Assembly: GCA_016932955.1 (NCBI GenBank)
Contig: JAFGBV010000020.1
Location: forward strand, 1-38,694
From: Anaerolineales bacterium
Lineage (GTDB): Bacteria; Chloroflexota; Anaerolineae; Anaerolineales; UBA4823
Length of the DNA stretch: 38,694 bases
Direction: 5' to 3'
Below, in pieces: positions 23,829-32,648 of the stretch. The first letter of the stretch is position 1. The number at the start of each line of letters is the position of its first letter. The position numbers were made by a program, and so were the translations under genes. The notes under the pieces were generated by a model. It was not told the DNA's origin and did no database searches. It was given only the letters and a program-made list of their open reading frames with translations.

Positions 23829-24789
23829 AGTACGGCTTCCAGCCGTAACGACGCATCCCCTGGCGCAGGCCCGCATACTGGTAAAAACCAATCACTTTCC
23901 AGACCAAAAACCTCAGTAGACGCGGTGAGGGATAATAGCGTTCCATGAGCATCGTTATAAGGTGCGCCCCTGCACGAAGCGGCGGCAAGGCCAGAAAAGT
24001 ATACGCCGCCTTGTGTGTCATTACCCCGAACGCATCTCCTCCCCAATCAATTGGCAGTTTATCCTTCAAGTAATCCAGATCCCGAACCATCTCCGGATAT
24101 TTCTTAAAAAGTATCCCCAAATATTCGTGGTCCCGCTGCACTTTCTGGCATATCTGCGACAGAGCTAATACATGATTGTGGTATCCAAGCGCGGACGGCT
24201 CATAAAAGAACTCAAACCCTGCCCGGCTTGCTCGGTAGCTGAAATCCGTATCCTCACCCCATAATAGGGTTTCGTCGAAGCGGCCCAATCGCAAAAAATC
24301 CACAGCCTTGATTGAAAGGTTTTGTGTCAAAACCTGCGGGTATGCCAATTTATTTGACTTTACTCCAAGATCATACACCTTGCCAAAAATCTGATAGGTT
24401 GGGCAGCCCCTATTTGCCTCCCAAGGAGTTACCCGACCCATTACCAGGAAGCACCCTTCTCCCTGGTGTGCTGACCAGTGAGCCGCCAACAAATCTGGCG
24501 AAGCAATGATATCCGCATCCAGAAATAGCAGCACCTCACCCCGGGCCTGGCGCGCGCCATGGTTACGCGCTGCCCCCGCCCCCCTATTCACCTGTGTCAA
24601 AACTGAACAGGTATAGGCAGGCTGGTATGTCAGGAGCCACTCACGTGTTCCATCAGTAGAGCCATCATCCACAACGACCACCTCATAAGTAATGCCACCA
24701 GGAAGCGATTGATGCTCAAGAGACCGCAGAGTTTCTTCCAGAACCTCCCGTTTGTTAAATGCGGGGATGATCACACTGACCGACGGCAT
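23800..24789 (-). CDS. GT2 glycosyltransferase (paralogue A)
   Basis: 329 residues. GT-A domain: VSVIIPAFNKREVLEETLRS (4-23), VVVVDDGSTDGTREWL (37-52), NRGAGAARNHGARQARGE, and LFLDADI (Asp-x-Asp region). LLWGEDTDFSYRASRAGFEF (Glu-Asp base) and YHNHVLALSQICQKVQRDHE follow. The C-terminal part has one weak amphipathic hydrophobic stretch. It is closely similar in layout to the next gene (24791-25765), 1 bp away, so the pair is a tandem duplication. A cytoplasmic inverting transferase with unknown donor. Confidence 0.92.
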   Translation of the reverse strand: MPSVSVIIPAFNKREVLEETLRSLEHQSLPGGITYEVVVVDDGSTDGTREWLLTYQPAYTCSVLTQVNRGAGAARNHGARQARGEVLLFLDADIIASPDLLAAHWSAHQGEGCFLVMGRVTPWEANRGCPTYQIFGKVYDLGVKSNKLAYPQVLTQNLSIKAVDFLRLGRFDETLLWGEDTDFSYRASRAGFEFFYEPSALGYHNHVLALSQICQKVQRDHEYLGILFKKYPEMVRDLDYLKDKLPIDWGGDAFGVMTHKAAYTFLALPPLRAGAHLITMLMERYYPSPRLLRFLVWKVIGFYQYAGLRQGMRRYGWKPYYEITPGNRH

Positions 24790-24790
24790 C

Positions 24791-25765
24791 CTACATCCCT
24801 TCTTTGAACGTGCTCTGACTGCCGACCCGGTAACCGGCCAGACGATAGGAGGCCAGGATTTTCCAATAAAAGAAACGCAACAATGTTGGTTTAGGCCAGT
24901 GACGCTCCAGCCACATGACCACCCACTCCATCAGACTGCGGACCGGTTTTAAGGCCAGGAACCGGCGGCCCAATTTCCGCATAATCAGGCCCGGACAGTC
25001 GCTGCGCCAATCGATCGGCAGCACTTCCTGGTAAACAGGCAGCAGGCCCAGGATCTGGGGATGCTTGTGTACCAACGCCGCCGTCCAGCGGGCAGAGGCA
25101 TAAAACTGGGCGCAGCGCTGAGTAAAAGTTCTTGAATGATTATGATAACCTACCGCACCCGGGCAATATATCATCTCTACTCCCTGCTGCCAGGCGCGAT
25201 ACCCCAAATCAGTATCCTCAGTCATTCGTAAAGATTCATCAAAACCACCGAGGGCATCGAACTCGGTTTTGTAAATTGCAAAATTACACGAAACCAGGTG
25301 ATAGAAACTCAAAGAAAACAAGTCAGATCCCAAATCACGGTAATCCTCCATACTCACAACCCGATCGAACAAGGTTGGATAAGCTTCGGGCCAAGCCAAG
25401 ATCCGCCCAACCAACACCGCGTTCGGGTGGCTCTCGTAGCCTTCGCGATAGGCCTGAAGAAAATCCAGAGCAGGGATCATATCCGCATCCAGAAAGATGA
25501 GCAGATCGCCCTGTGCCACCTCAGCGCCGCGGTTGCGCGCCGCGCCCGGGCCGCGATTAGCTTGTTGTAAAAACTGCAACAAGAAAGGGAAACTAGCCTG
25601 TTTGAGCCAAGCGATTGTATCGTCGGTTGAGCCATCGTCAATAATAATAACCTCGAAATTCTCCAGCAGGGATGCCTGCTCTTCTAAAGCACGTAATGTC
25701 TGTTTGAGGGCGGCCGAGCAGTTAAAACTAGGAATGATAATGCTAAACTCAGGCATATTTTTCAC
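24791..25765 (-). CDS. GT2 glycosyltransferase (paralogue B)
   Basis: 324 residues from a GTG at 25765 that overlaps the previous stop (GTGA); the ATG at 25756 is an alternative start three codons in. The motifs match its neighbour: FSIIIPSFNCSAALKQTLRA, VIIIDDGSTDDTIAWL, NRGPGAARNRGAEVAQGD, IFLDADMIPALDF, LRMTEDTDLGYRAWQQGVEM and YHNHSRTFTQRCAQF. A C-terminal basic/aromatic tail, HWPKPTLLRFFYWKILASYR, is shared with paralogue A (RYYPSPRLLRFLVWKVIGFY). The two probably add different sugars, or act on successive positions. Confidence 0.92.
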   Translation of the reverse strand: MKNMPEFSIIIPSFNCSAALKQTLRALEEQASLLENFEVIIIDDGSTDDTIAWLKQASFPFLLQFLQQANRGPGAARNRGAEVAQGDLLIFLDADMIPALDFLQAYREGYESHPNAVLVGRILAWPEAYPTLFDRVVSMEDYRDLGSDLFSLSFYHLVSCNFAIYKTEFDALGGFDESLRMTEDTDLGYRAWQQGVEMIYCPGAVGYHNHSRTFTQRCAQFYASARWTAALVHKHPQILGLLPVYQEVLPIDWRSDCPGLIMRKLGRRFLALKPVRSLMEWVVMWLERHWPKPTLLRFFYWKILASYRLAGYRVGSQSTFKEGM

Positions 25766-26967
25766 AGATTTTCCATTAGTGCCTCATAAACTTGATCGAG
25801 TTCCTGAGCAAGCCTACTCCACTCGTATTCGCTCTCAACCAAAGAGCGGCCTTTTATCTGCATCCATTTATACTGGCTTGGAGAATTAATAGTTCTGCAA
25901 ATAGATTCCACGAATTGCTGGGGGTCATCAGCTAGTAGAATATTTTCACCATCAGTGACCTTCAAGCCCTCAGCACCTATTGTTGTTGAAATCACCGGCA
26001 GTTCAGCAGCCATGGCCTCCAGGATCTTCAACCGGGTGCCGCCCCCGTTGCGCAATGGAACCACACACACTGCAGAATTCCAGAAGTAAGGCCGCATATC
26101 CTCTACAAAGCCGGTCACTTTCACACCCGGGAGTTTGCCCAGGGCTTGCACTTCGGGAGCAGGGCGGGCTCCTGCAATCGTCAGGTTCAGTTCTGGTATC
26201 GCCTGGCGCAGGTGCGGCCAGATCTCTCGACAAAAATACAGCGCAGCATCCACATTCGGGGCATAATCCATCGTACCCACAAACAGCAGCCCCTGGCGAG
26301 CTGGTGCATCGGCTGGGGGTGTAAACCAATCTACATCCACCCCATTAGGCACCACGGAAACCGATGTCTTGGGGGCCAGCTTGCGGCATTCAGCCGCATC
26401 TGTATCGCTTACCGTGATCACTGCAGGAAAGCGGCGCAGTTGAGCGGTCTCATAGCGCAGCAGTTTACGCCATTCCACCCATTCCCGATATTTCCTTACC
26501 GGGCGCCTTTCCAGTGAAAAACGCCGGGCCTGGATCGTCGACTCGATGTTCTGTTCCACCAGCAGGGTGCGAGAGGCCCAATCACGGCCGATCAATGATG
26601 TGGGAGACAGCGTCTCAATATGGACCAGATCAAAAGCATGATTGCTCAAAATGCGCAGAAGTTCAGCTCGAAGTCTCGAAACAGGATAGGTTAAGATATG
26701 CGTCGGACGGGGGTCAAAGAGCAACCGCGCCCAGGAATAGAAGCGGTTGCGCCAGAGGCTCAAAGGCTGATAGAGTGGCAAGGGTACCGTTGCAAGGTCA
26801 GTACAATAGTCGCGCAGCAGGCTTAGAAAACCAGCCTCAAAATCAGTTACAAAGCTCAGCACGGTAAACTGGTGCTCACAGCTAAGCTGCTTGATCAGGT
26901 TAAACTGTCGCGCCCTGTTACCAGTTGTAGGTGATGGGAGGGATGGAGTCAGCCAGAGAATCCGCAT
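25762..26967 (-). CDS. Glycosyltransferase family 4 (paralogue of 20261-21472)
   Basis: 401 residues, GT-B fold. Starts MRILWLTPSLPSPTTGNRAR. Further blocks are LVEQNIESTIQARRF, VSVVPNGVDVDWFTPP, LLFVGTMDYAPNVDAALYFC, GFVEDMRPYFWNSAVCVVPL, GGTRLKILEAMAAELPVIST and TIGAEGLKVTDGENILLADD. The last region is nearly the same as in the transferase at 20261-21472, which points to duplication within the locus. It is probably a cytoplasmic, retaining enzyme of repeat-unit assembly. The downstream GT2 starts inside its stop codon, so the two are translated together. Confidence 0.92.
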   Translation of the reverse strand: MRILWLTPSLPSPTTGNRARQFNLIKQLSCEHQFTVLSFVTDFEAGFLSLLRDYCTDLATVPLPLYQPLSLWRNRFYSWARLLFDPRPTHILTYPVSRLRAELLRILSNHAFDLVHIETLSPTSLIGRDWASRTLLVEQNIESTIQARRFSLERRPVRKYREWVEWRKLLRYETAQLRRFPAVITVSDTDAAECRKLAPKTSVSVVPNGVDVDWFTPPADAPARQGLLFVGTMDYAPNVDAALYFCREIWPHLRQAIPELNLTIAGARPAPEVQALGKLPGVKVTGFVEDMRPYFWNSAVCVVPLRNGGGTRLKILEAMAAELPVISTTIGAEGLKVTDGENILLADDPQQFVESICRTINSPSQYKWMQIKGRSLVESEYEWSRLAQELDQVYEALMENL

Positions 26968-27005
26968 GAGAAGAGGTTAAACTCAGCCAGAATGCTACCA
27001 GAAGA

Positions 27006-27575
27006 TCAAAAGAAAGGTTGGTACCACGAGAGTTGGTATCGCAGATCCTGAGTGCGCTGGCTGATCACCTTGGCAGGCACACCACCCACGATGGCATAAG
27101 ACGGCACATCCTTCGTAACAACCGCACCCGCCGCCACCACCGCGCCGCGACCAACCTTCACTCCCGGCAGGATGATCGCCCGGCAACTCACCCACGCATA
27201 ATCTTCGATCACCACCGGCCCGCCCTGCGTGGCAAAATCGGGCGACTGCGGATCATGCTGCAGCGTCCAGATCCACACACCGGTACTCAGGTTCACATTC
27301 TCGCCGATCGTCAGTCCGTTGCGCCCGTCCAGGATGGCGTGATGGCCGATGGAGGTGTTTTTACCGATATGGATTGATCGCGGCTGGCGTATCTCCGCCC
27401 CGCCATAGATCACGCTATTCCAGCCCATTTCCATACCGAATATTCGGCAGTATATGAATTTCCGGAGATGGTGAGAAGGAAAATAGCCAGTGGTTTGTAA
27501 TATTAAAAATACCAGGCCTGATAAATACCGGCGCCCCCAGCCAAGAATACGAAAATACAAGCGCTTAAAGATCAT
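27006..27575 (-). CDS. Left-handed beta-helix acyltransferase (WcaF/MaT-like)
   Basis: 189 residues. An N-terminal hydrophobic/basic stretch (1-45) is followed by hexapeptide repeats from about 58 to 165: [32 protein letters not shown], the loop [53 protein letters not shown] and IVGGVPAK. This is the maltose/galactoside O-acetyltransferase layout with the catalytic His in the LQHDP loop. It probably acetylates a sugar of the polymer from acetyl-CoA. It overlaps the upstream Asp-box protein by 4 bp (ATGA). Confidence 0.92.
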   Translation of the reverse strand: MIFKRLYFRILGWGRRYLSGLVFLILQTTGYFPSHHLRKFIYCRIFGMEMGWNSVIYGGAEIRQPRSIHIGKNTSIGHHAILDGRNGLTIGENVNLSTGVWIWTLQHDPQSPDFATQGGPVVIEDYAWVSCRAIILPGVKVGRGAVVAAGAVVTKDVPSYAIVGGVPAKVISQRTQDLRYQLSWYQPFF

Positions 27576-29053
27576 CTATCACCCCTCACACGTTTAACAG
27601 CCAAAAGAAATACAATCAGCAACATGACTGGCGCGATCCCCGCGACCACGGCTATGAGGGAATGATCCCGGATATCCCATTCGGGTTCAAGATCAATAGA
27701 TTCGTTCCACGGTGTTGTTGGAATCAGCGCAGGAGTGTTTTCATATACCTGTTCCGTTTCGGCGAGATTATCAACCAGCGCCATTTCCTGCATCTGCAAA
27801 GACGGAACAAAAGGGGTACCGAAATTCAACCTCATAACCCAGATTCTCATATCGCTGGCTGGAAGTTGCGTGAATTTCTCTGTAAAAGCACCCACAACAA
27901 ATATATCATTACCATTCAATATAGTAATTCTTGACCACACTGGTTCAAACGTAAGGATTTCGTCAGGCCCATACCATATACCATCTTGCCATACCATATG
28001 GGTAAATCGACCACTTCCAGAAGAAACAAGATGGATCTGACCAGCGCTATCGGCAGCCATATCCATGCCCTCGTTATAGTTACGTAAACCGGCCCCATCA
28101 TATATATCCATCGGTGCCACCAATTCTGGCGCTGACCAGGTTTCCCCGCCATCTTCCGACCACTGGTACCAGCGCTGGCTGGAAGGCGCACCTGCCCACA
28201 CAAGAAATACCCTATCGCCTCCCGAAGTGGTTACATTGATTTCGCCAGGGCCATATGCGTCAGTATAGTCAGGCCCCTTATCTTCAACTATGAAAGGCAT
28301 ATTCCACGATTCACCATGGTCGGTTGAGCGAGTGTAGAATATCGTGCCCCCTCGCTCATTGACGCCATCTTTTAATTCGTCGAACCAAACCACATGAATA
28401 CGGTCGCGATCATCCACTGCTATATCAATTCGGTCAATCCTGTATTGGGGTAAAGCCTCATGAATTAACACAGGAGGAAGCCAATTCTGTCCACCGTCAT
28501 CAGAACGAGTATAGTATACATCCCAATACGGCTGGTCACGATAATAGGCTACATGAATACGCCCTATACTATCCACCACAATATCCGGCCGACGCGCGGC
28601 AACAGCATCGATGATCACAGGTTCTGTCCAAGATCCTGCCGAGAACGCAGTATCAGCTACCGAGGATGAGTAATAAAGCCGATAATCATACCATACTAAG
28701 TGAAGATGGTTATCGTAGAAGCTGTAGGCAAGCGCGGGTTCCGCAGCGCAATAAGGAGAAACGGGGCTTACTAAAATGTCAGCGGGTGTGCTCCAATTTC
28801 CCTGGTAGTAGTATGAATACATCACTGTGTCGTAATTGCAGCCCGACTCGGCCGCGGTCAATTCCACCCATATCACATGCACCCGGCCATATGGGTCGCT
28901 CACCAGATCCGGCTGATAAGCTGGCATACCAGGATTGCTAATGAGTTGAGGCACAGACCACTCAGATCCACCCAGAAAATTCGCGATTGCTTTCGTCTTC
29001 AGAAGAAACAAGAAGGCAAACGCGACAAAGAAAACAAGTGATATTTTTTTCAT
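27572..29053 (-). CDS. Exported, membrane-anchored Asp-box (BNR/sialidase-like) repeat protein
   Basis: 493 residues from ATG 29053 (an ATG at 29071 adds six). The signal peptide is [19 protein letters not shown]. The body is a beta-propeller-like chain of repeats with three clear Asp boxes: [16 protein letters not shown] and SEDGGETW (about residues 190, 249 and 305 counted from the longer start), plus repeated [16 protein letters not shown] strands. A C-terminal helix ([19 protein letters not shown]) followed by KRVRGDR anchors it outside the membrane. The Arg triad and Tyr/Glu of true sialidases are not evident, so it may bind or process glycan without being a sialidase. It sits inside the transferase block, overlapping the acyltransferase. 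Confidence 0.8.
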   Translation of the reverse strand: MKKISLVFFVAFAFLFLLKTKAIANFLGGSEWSVPQLISNPGMPAYQPDLVSDPYGRVHVIWVELTAAESGCNYDTVMYSYYYQGNWSTPADILVSPVSPYCAAEPALAYSFYDNHLHLVWYDYRLYYSSSVADTAFSAGSWTEPVIIDAVAARRPDIVVDSIGRIHVAYYRDQPYWDVYYTRSDDGGQNWLPPVLIHEALPQYRIDRIDIAVDDRDRIHVVWFDELKDGVNERGGTIFYTRSTDHGESWNMPFIVEDKGPDYTDAYGPGEINVTTSGGDRVFLVWAGAPSSQRWYQWSEDGGETWSAPELVAPMDIYDGAGLRNYNEGMDMAADSAGQIHLVSSGSGRFTHMVWQDGIWYGPDEILTFEPVWSRITILNGNDIFVVGAFTEKFTQLPASDMRIWVMRLNFGTPFVPSLQMQEMALVDNLAETEQVYENTPALIPTTPWNESIDLEPEWDIRDHSLIAVVAGIAPVMLLIVFLLAVKRVRGDR

Positions 29054-29060
29054 ACGGTGT

Positions 29061-30080
29061 TTATATCTCATGTTGTCTATGATGCACGAATGACTGAAAG
29101 AAAATCGATATTACGCCCCGGTTGAGCATTTGTGTTGGATCTTCTTTGGCAGCCGCCAGAATCCATCTGCGAACACCGGGCCAATCCAGGCGCTGGTATG
29201 CCTCAAAACCATTTTGTAATAAGTGTCGGGCTTTCATTGCACGGAGTCCAAAGACCCGGTATAAAATTCGAGCCGATAATGGCAAATGCTGAGCGTGTTT
29301 TCGCCCGGATAAATACGTCTCCTGCATGAACGGCTCGAAACCCTTTCCTGTTTTGCTATCAGGGTGAACTGTATAATTAGCCAAAACCGCATGAACGGGC
29401 TCAAATGTGTACCTTTGAGCAACCCGCAGCCAGTATTCGTAATCCAAGGCATAATGTAAACTTTCATCCAAATAACCAACGGTGTCTACCACGCAGCGAC
29501 GAAAAAAGACCGCCGGCTGTGGGGGGCAACCATAATGGTATTTCCAATAATGAATCAAGTTTTTAAACGTGACCGGATTTTCTGTGCGATAATCAGCAAT
29601 AAAATCACCGTTCTGGTCAACCAATTTACATTCGCCGTAAACAATTGCCGCTTGTGAGGATTGCATCTCCTCCACAACCCGACTTAATGCCCCAGGCAGA
29701 TAAATATCATCCGAATTGAGCCACGCGATAATCTCACCGCTGGATCTGCGCAGTCCCTTATTAATTGCCTGCGACTGGCCGTAATCTTTCTCGCTTACCC
29801 AATACGCCAGCCAGGGCTCGTACTTACGAATGATCTCCACACTGCCATCCGTGCTGCCACCATCAATGATGATATATTCCAGGTTAGGGTAGCCCTGCAG
29901 CAAAACAGAACGTATGGTTCTTTCTAAAAACGGGGCTTGGTTGTAGGATGGTGTGATAATGCTAATCTGAGGCCAAGGGATCTCATCGGCCATTTGAGAA
30001 GGCGGGGACACAACAGCATCCGCGCACCACGGCCAATCCGCCTTACCTGAGGAAGAATGTGCGAAAGTAAACATAAACAT
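29061..30080 (-). CDS. GT2 glycosyltransferase
   Basis: 339 residues from ATG 30080, chosen because it overlaps the upstream stop as TAATG; a longer frame to 30098 also exists. After about 32 N-terminal residues the GT-A domain begins: ISIITPSYNQAPFLERTIRS, YIIIDGGSTDGSVEII, SEKDYGQSQAINKGL, IIAWLNSDDIYLPGAL and VYGE. The ALDYEYWLRVAQRY region provides the base (Asp-Tyr-Glu). This subgroup is common in polymer loci; the donor is unknown. Confidence 0.92.
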   Translation of the reverse strand: MFMFTFAHSSSGKADWPWCADAVVSPPSQMADEIPWPQISIITPSYNQAPFLERTIRSVLLQGYPNLEYIIIDGGSTDGSVEIIRKYEPWLAYWVSEKDYGQSQAINKGLRRSSGEIIAWLNSDDIYLPGALSRVVEEMQSSQAAIVYGECKLVDQNGDFIADYRTENPVTFKNLIHYWKYHYGCPPQPAVFFRRCVVDTVGYLDESLHYALDYEYWLRVAQRYTFEPVHAVLANYTVHPDSKTGKGFEPFMQETYLSGRKHAQHLPLSARILYRVFGLRAMKARHLLQNGFEAYQRLDWPGVRRWILAAAKEDPTQMLNRGVISIFFQSFVHHRQHEI

Positions 30081-31420
30081 TATTGTGCAACACGCCATCC
30101 AGCCAAGAGTTCTTCATACCACGAAATATACTGGTCTGCCTGACGCTCAATGTTAAAACGTTCCCGGGCATCAGACGCAGCTACCTGAGACATTGCTTTG
30201 CGTGCCTCTTTATTTTCCAGCAAGAACAAGGTCTTCTCCACAAGAAATTTTGCATCCCTGGGAGGAACTAAGAAACCATTCTTCCCGTCCATCAACTGCT
30301 CAGGAACACCCCCAACAGCCGATCCAATCACCGGGACTCCGCACGCCAGCGCCTCCATAACCGTCGTCGGAAAATTATCTGACCGGCATAGATGAAAATA
30401 TATATCTGATGCCTGGTAGTAACGCGCAATTTGGCTCGGGTTGGCATTGAAGGGTAAATACTTAACCACAAGCTCACCGTATCTCTCCTCATAGCTGGAT
30501 TGTCCGCCCACAATTAAGAGTGTAGTTGGTCGCTCAAATGCGCCAGACGCACCCAAGATGCGAACTGCTTCTTCCAGTGTTGCATAATCTTTGAACGGAT
30601 TTTTTGTTCCACCGTACGCCAGGAAGAGCAAAATATTGCCGTCTGTCCGCAGGCCCAACTCACGACGAGCACAATGTTGATTTCCTGGCCGAAAAACCGC
30701 AAAATCGACCCCATTATGAATCACCCTGGCATCTAAATAGCCAAGCATTGAACACTCTACCTTGCTCATCAACCACCGGCTTGGGGTAGCAATGTGCAGT
30801 TTACTCGCACGAAAAATGTGCCTCTTCCACCGCCAGTTGCAGGCAGTGCCATCCCTTTCTAGCGATGGATATTGCATCAGATCTGGGCAATTTCCGCACC
30901 CTCCCATCCACCGAACACAATCAAATGTGTACGCGCAGTGTCCAGTGAACATCCATTCATCATGTAGAGTGATTACCGTAGGAATCCGATTACTAAGAGC
31001 AGGCAGTGCTCGCAGATCAAAGTAATTGCCATGGAGATTGTGCAATTGGAGTATGTCCGGGAACACGGGCGCTACATCTAACAGCATCCAGCTGCCGGGC
31101 TGGTCACAGTATTCCAGGCCCAATGCCTCCATCATACCCATCCTACCACGCGCAAGAGTCGATGCACTCCGCTGAAGTTTCGCTACCGCGCCGTTTTTGA
31201 GTGCCCATGCATCCAGCTTTGCATAGAGCCACCACCATCCCCTCCCCCAGAGCGTGATATCTCGACGAGGAATCTCGTAGACCGTTGCATCCACGAGGTT
31301 TTTGTGCGCCACAGCCAACCAGGAGCCGTGCCCCCGATCCAGGTATGCTCGCCATAGCTGCTCGGATATCCGGGCAGCACCGCCAATAGAATCGTAATTA
31401 TTTACCTGAAGGATATTCAT
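30080..31420 (-). CDS. Glycosyltransferase family 4 (GT-B)
   Basis: 446 residues. The N-terminal half starts MNILQVNNYDSIGGAARISE and has LQLHNLHGNYFDLRALPALS and TLHDEWMFTGHCAYTFDCVR, with a cysteine cluster GCGNCPDL in the acceptor loop that is typical of one WcaC/WcaL-like subgroup. The C-terminal half has VIHNGVDFAVFRPG, LLFLAYGGTKNPFKDYATLE, SDIYFHLCRSDNFPTTVMEA, LACGVPVIGSAVGGVPEQL and GKNGFLVPPRD. A retaining transferase. The 94-bp AT-rich gap upstream (31421-31514) may hold a promoter but shows no clear -35. The downstream GT2 starts in its stop codon. Confidence 0.93.
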   Translation of the reverse strand: MNILQVNNYDSIGGAARISEQLWRAYLDRGHGSWLAVAHKNLVDATVYEIPRRDITLWGRGWWWLYAKLDAWALKNGAVAKLQRSASTLARGRMGMMEALGLEYCDQPGSWMLLDVAPVFPDILQLHNLHGNYFDLRALPALSNRIPTVITLHDEWMFTGHCAYTFDCVRWMGGCGNCPDLMQYPSLERDGTACNWRWKRHIFRASKLHIATPSRWLMSKVECSMLGYLDARVIHNGVDFAVFRPGNQHCARRELGLRTDGNILLFLAYGGTKNPFKDYATLEEAVRILGASGAFERPTTLLIVGGQSSYEERYGELVVKYLPFNANPSQIARYYQASDIYFHLCRSDNFPTTVMEALACGVPVIGSAVGGVPEQLMDGKNGFLVPPRDAKFLVEKTLFLLENKEARKAMSQVAASDARERFNIERQADQYISWYEELLAGWRVAQ

Positions 31421-31514
31421 CTTTCTGTGAAATTATCAAGGAACCAATATAACCATTGTTTAGAAATGATGAGGGGCATATATATTATATAGAAAACCCA
31501 ACCTGTAGAGAATA

Positions 31515-32648
31515 TTAGTGCCCATCCAGCCCTTGTGCAATAACATCCTCTGTTTCTGCAAGCATCTTAGGCAAGCCGAACTCCCGCTCTACACGGAATT
31601 TGTTTTTTGCGCCAGCATTCAAGCGTGCCTCACGATCCAACGCAAAATCCAGCACTTGTTTTGCAAAAACATCACTTGAGCCTGGAGGAGATAGGGGAAC
31701 GTCAGTACCCAATGCGTCGCGAATGCCCGGAACATCAGTAGCGACAACAGGCAAGCCTGCAGCCATGCTCTCCAACACCCCATTTGGGCAACCCTCAGAG
31801 CGGGAACTAAAAACACACAAATCAACCGCGGAGAGTAAACCTGCAATATCATCAACGCTGCCCAAAATTTGAACATCGTTCCATAATTTTAGATCCAATA
31901 TTTTGGCTTTCACCCCATCAGTTGTACTCCCCAATCGGCCTGCCAGAAGCAATTTTGCTGGGTGATTCATGGTACTTAATTTGTCCAAAACCAGCCGCCA
32001 TGCATGCAGCAAGGTAAGATGATCCTTGTACTCTGTCAGGTTAGCGACCATGCACGCCAGAAAAACATCGTCATCAACACCAATCTTCTGGCGCCAGCCG
32101 GATCGATCGAACAGGGGCAGCGGTAACTGTATGCCATTGTGTATAATAATTATTTTCTCAGCATCAACACCCAACTCACCCTGAAGGAAATCGACGCCGA
32201 CCTGCGAATTTGCTATAAACCTGGGGGTCAAACGCGCCGCAAGGAGTTCCGCCTTCCTGCCTGGAATATGCCCTAACCCGGCATCGCGCTGATTCCAGAT
32301 CAGCAATTTTGCTCCACTAAATCGCCAGGCTAATCCACAAACCAAATTGGGATGCGACAAGTATGAAAGAATAATGTCAGGCTTTTGCAGCAAAAGTTGC
32401 CGGGCAAACTTAATAAGACTGGCCAACCTGTGCAAGCGCCTGGGAGATAACCATGGCGTTTCCACTACACCCCAAGGGATTCTCAGATCATCACAAATCT
32501 CAGCCGCCCGCCCAGGTACCTGAAAACCCATAACGTAAACGCTATTTCCGTTATCGCGAAAATAGCGTGCAAGTTGCAGCGCCTGGCGCTCTGCTCCTCC
32601 AAGCTCTAAACCATGCAAAACAAAAAGGATGCGTTTGCTCTCTAGCAT
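31515..32648 (-). CDS. Glycosyltransferase family 4 (GT-B)
   Basis: 377 residues. MLESKRILFVLHGLELGGAE (start) has the GlgA-like Gly-Gly-Ala-Glu loop. YLSHPNLVCGLAWRFSGAKL, WNQRDAGLGHIPG, IIIHNGIQLPLPLFDRSGWR, LLLAGRLGSTTDGVKAKI, FSSRSEGCPNGVLESMAAGL and PVVATDVPGIRDAL follow. The E-x7-E pair is in GCPNGVLESMAAGLPVV. A retaining cytoplasmic transferase of unknown donor. The first 7 bp overlap the end of the ATP-grasp gene, suggesting the two act on the same intermediate. Confidence 0.93.
   Translation of the reverse strand: MLESKRILFVLHGLELGGAERQALQLARYFRDNGNSVYVMGFQVPGRAAEICDDLRIPWGVVETPWLSPRRLHRLASLIKFARQLLLQKPDIILSYLSHPNLVCGLAWRFSGAKLLIWNQRDAGLGHIPGRKAELLAARLTPRFIANSQVGVDFLQGELGVDAEKIIIIHNGIQLPLPLFDRSGWRQKIGVDDDVFLACMVANLTEYKDHLTLLHAWRLVLDKLSTMNHPAKLLLAGRLGSTTDGVKAKILDLKLWNDVQILGSVDDIAGLLSAVDLCVFSSRSEGCPNGVLESMAAGLPVVATDVPGIRDALGTDVPLSPPGSSDVFAKQVLDFALDREARLNAGAKNKFRVEREFGLPKMLAETEDVIAQGLDGH

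Noticed and set aside
31484..31489. TATAAT on the minus strand in the gap before the GT4 at 30080-31420
   Set aside because: The gap is AT-rich and no acceptable -35 lies 16-18 bp upstream, so I cannot support it as a promoter.
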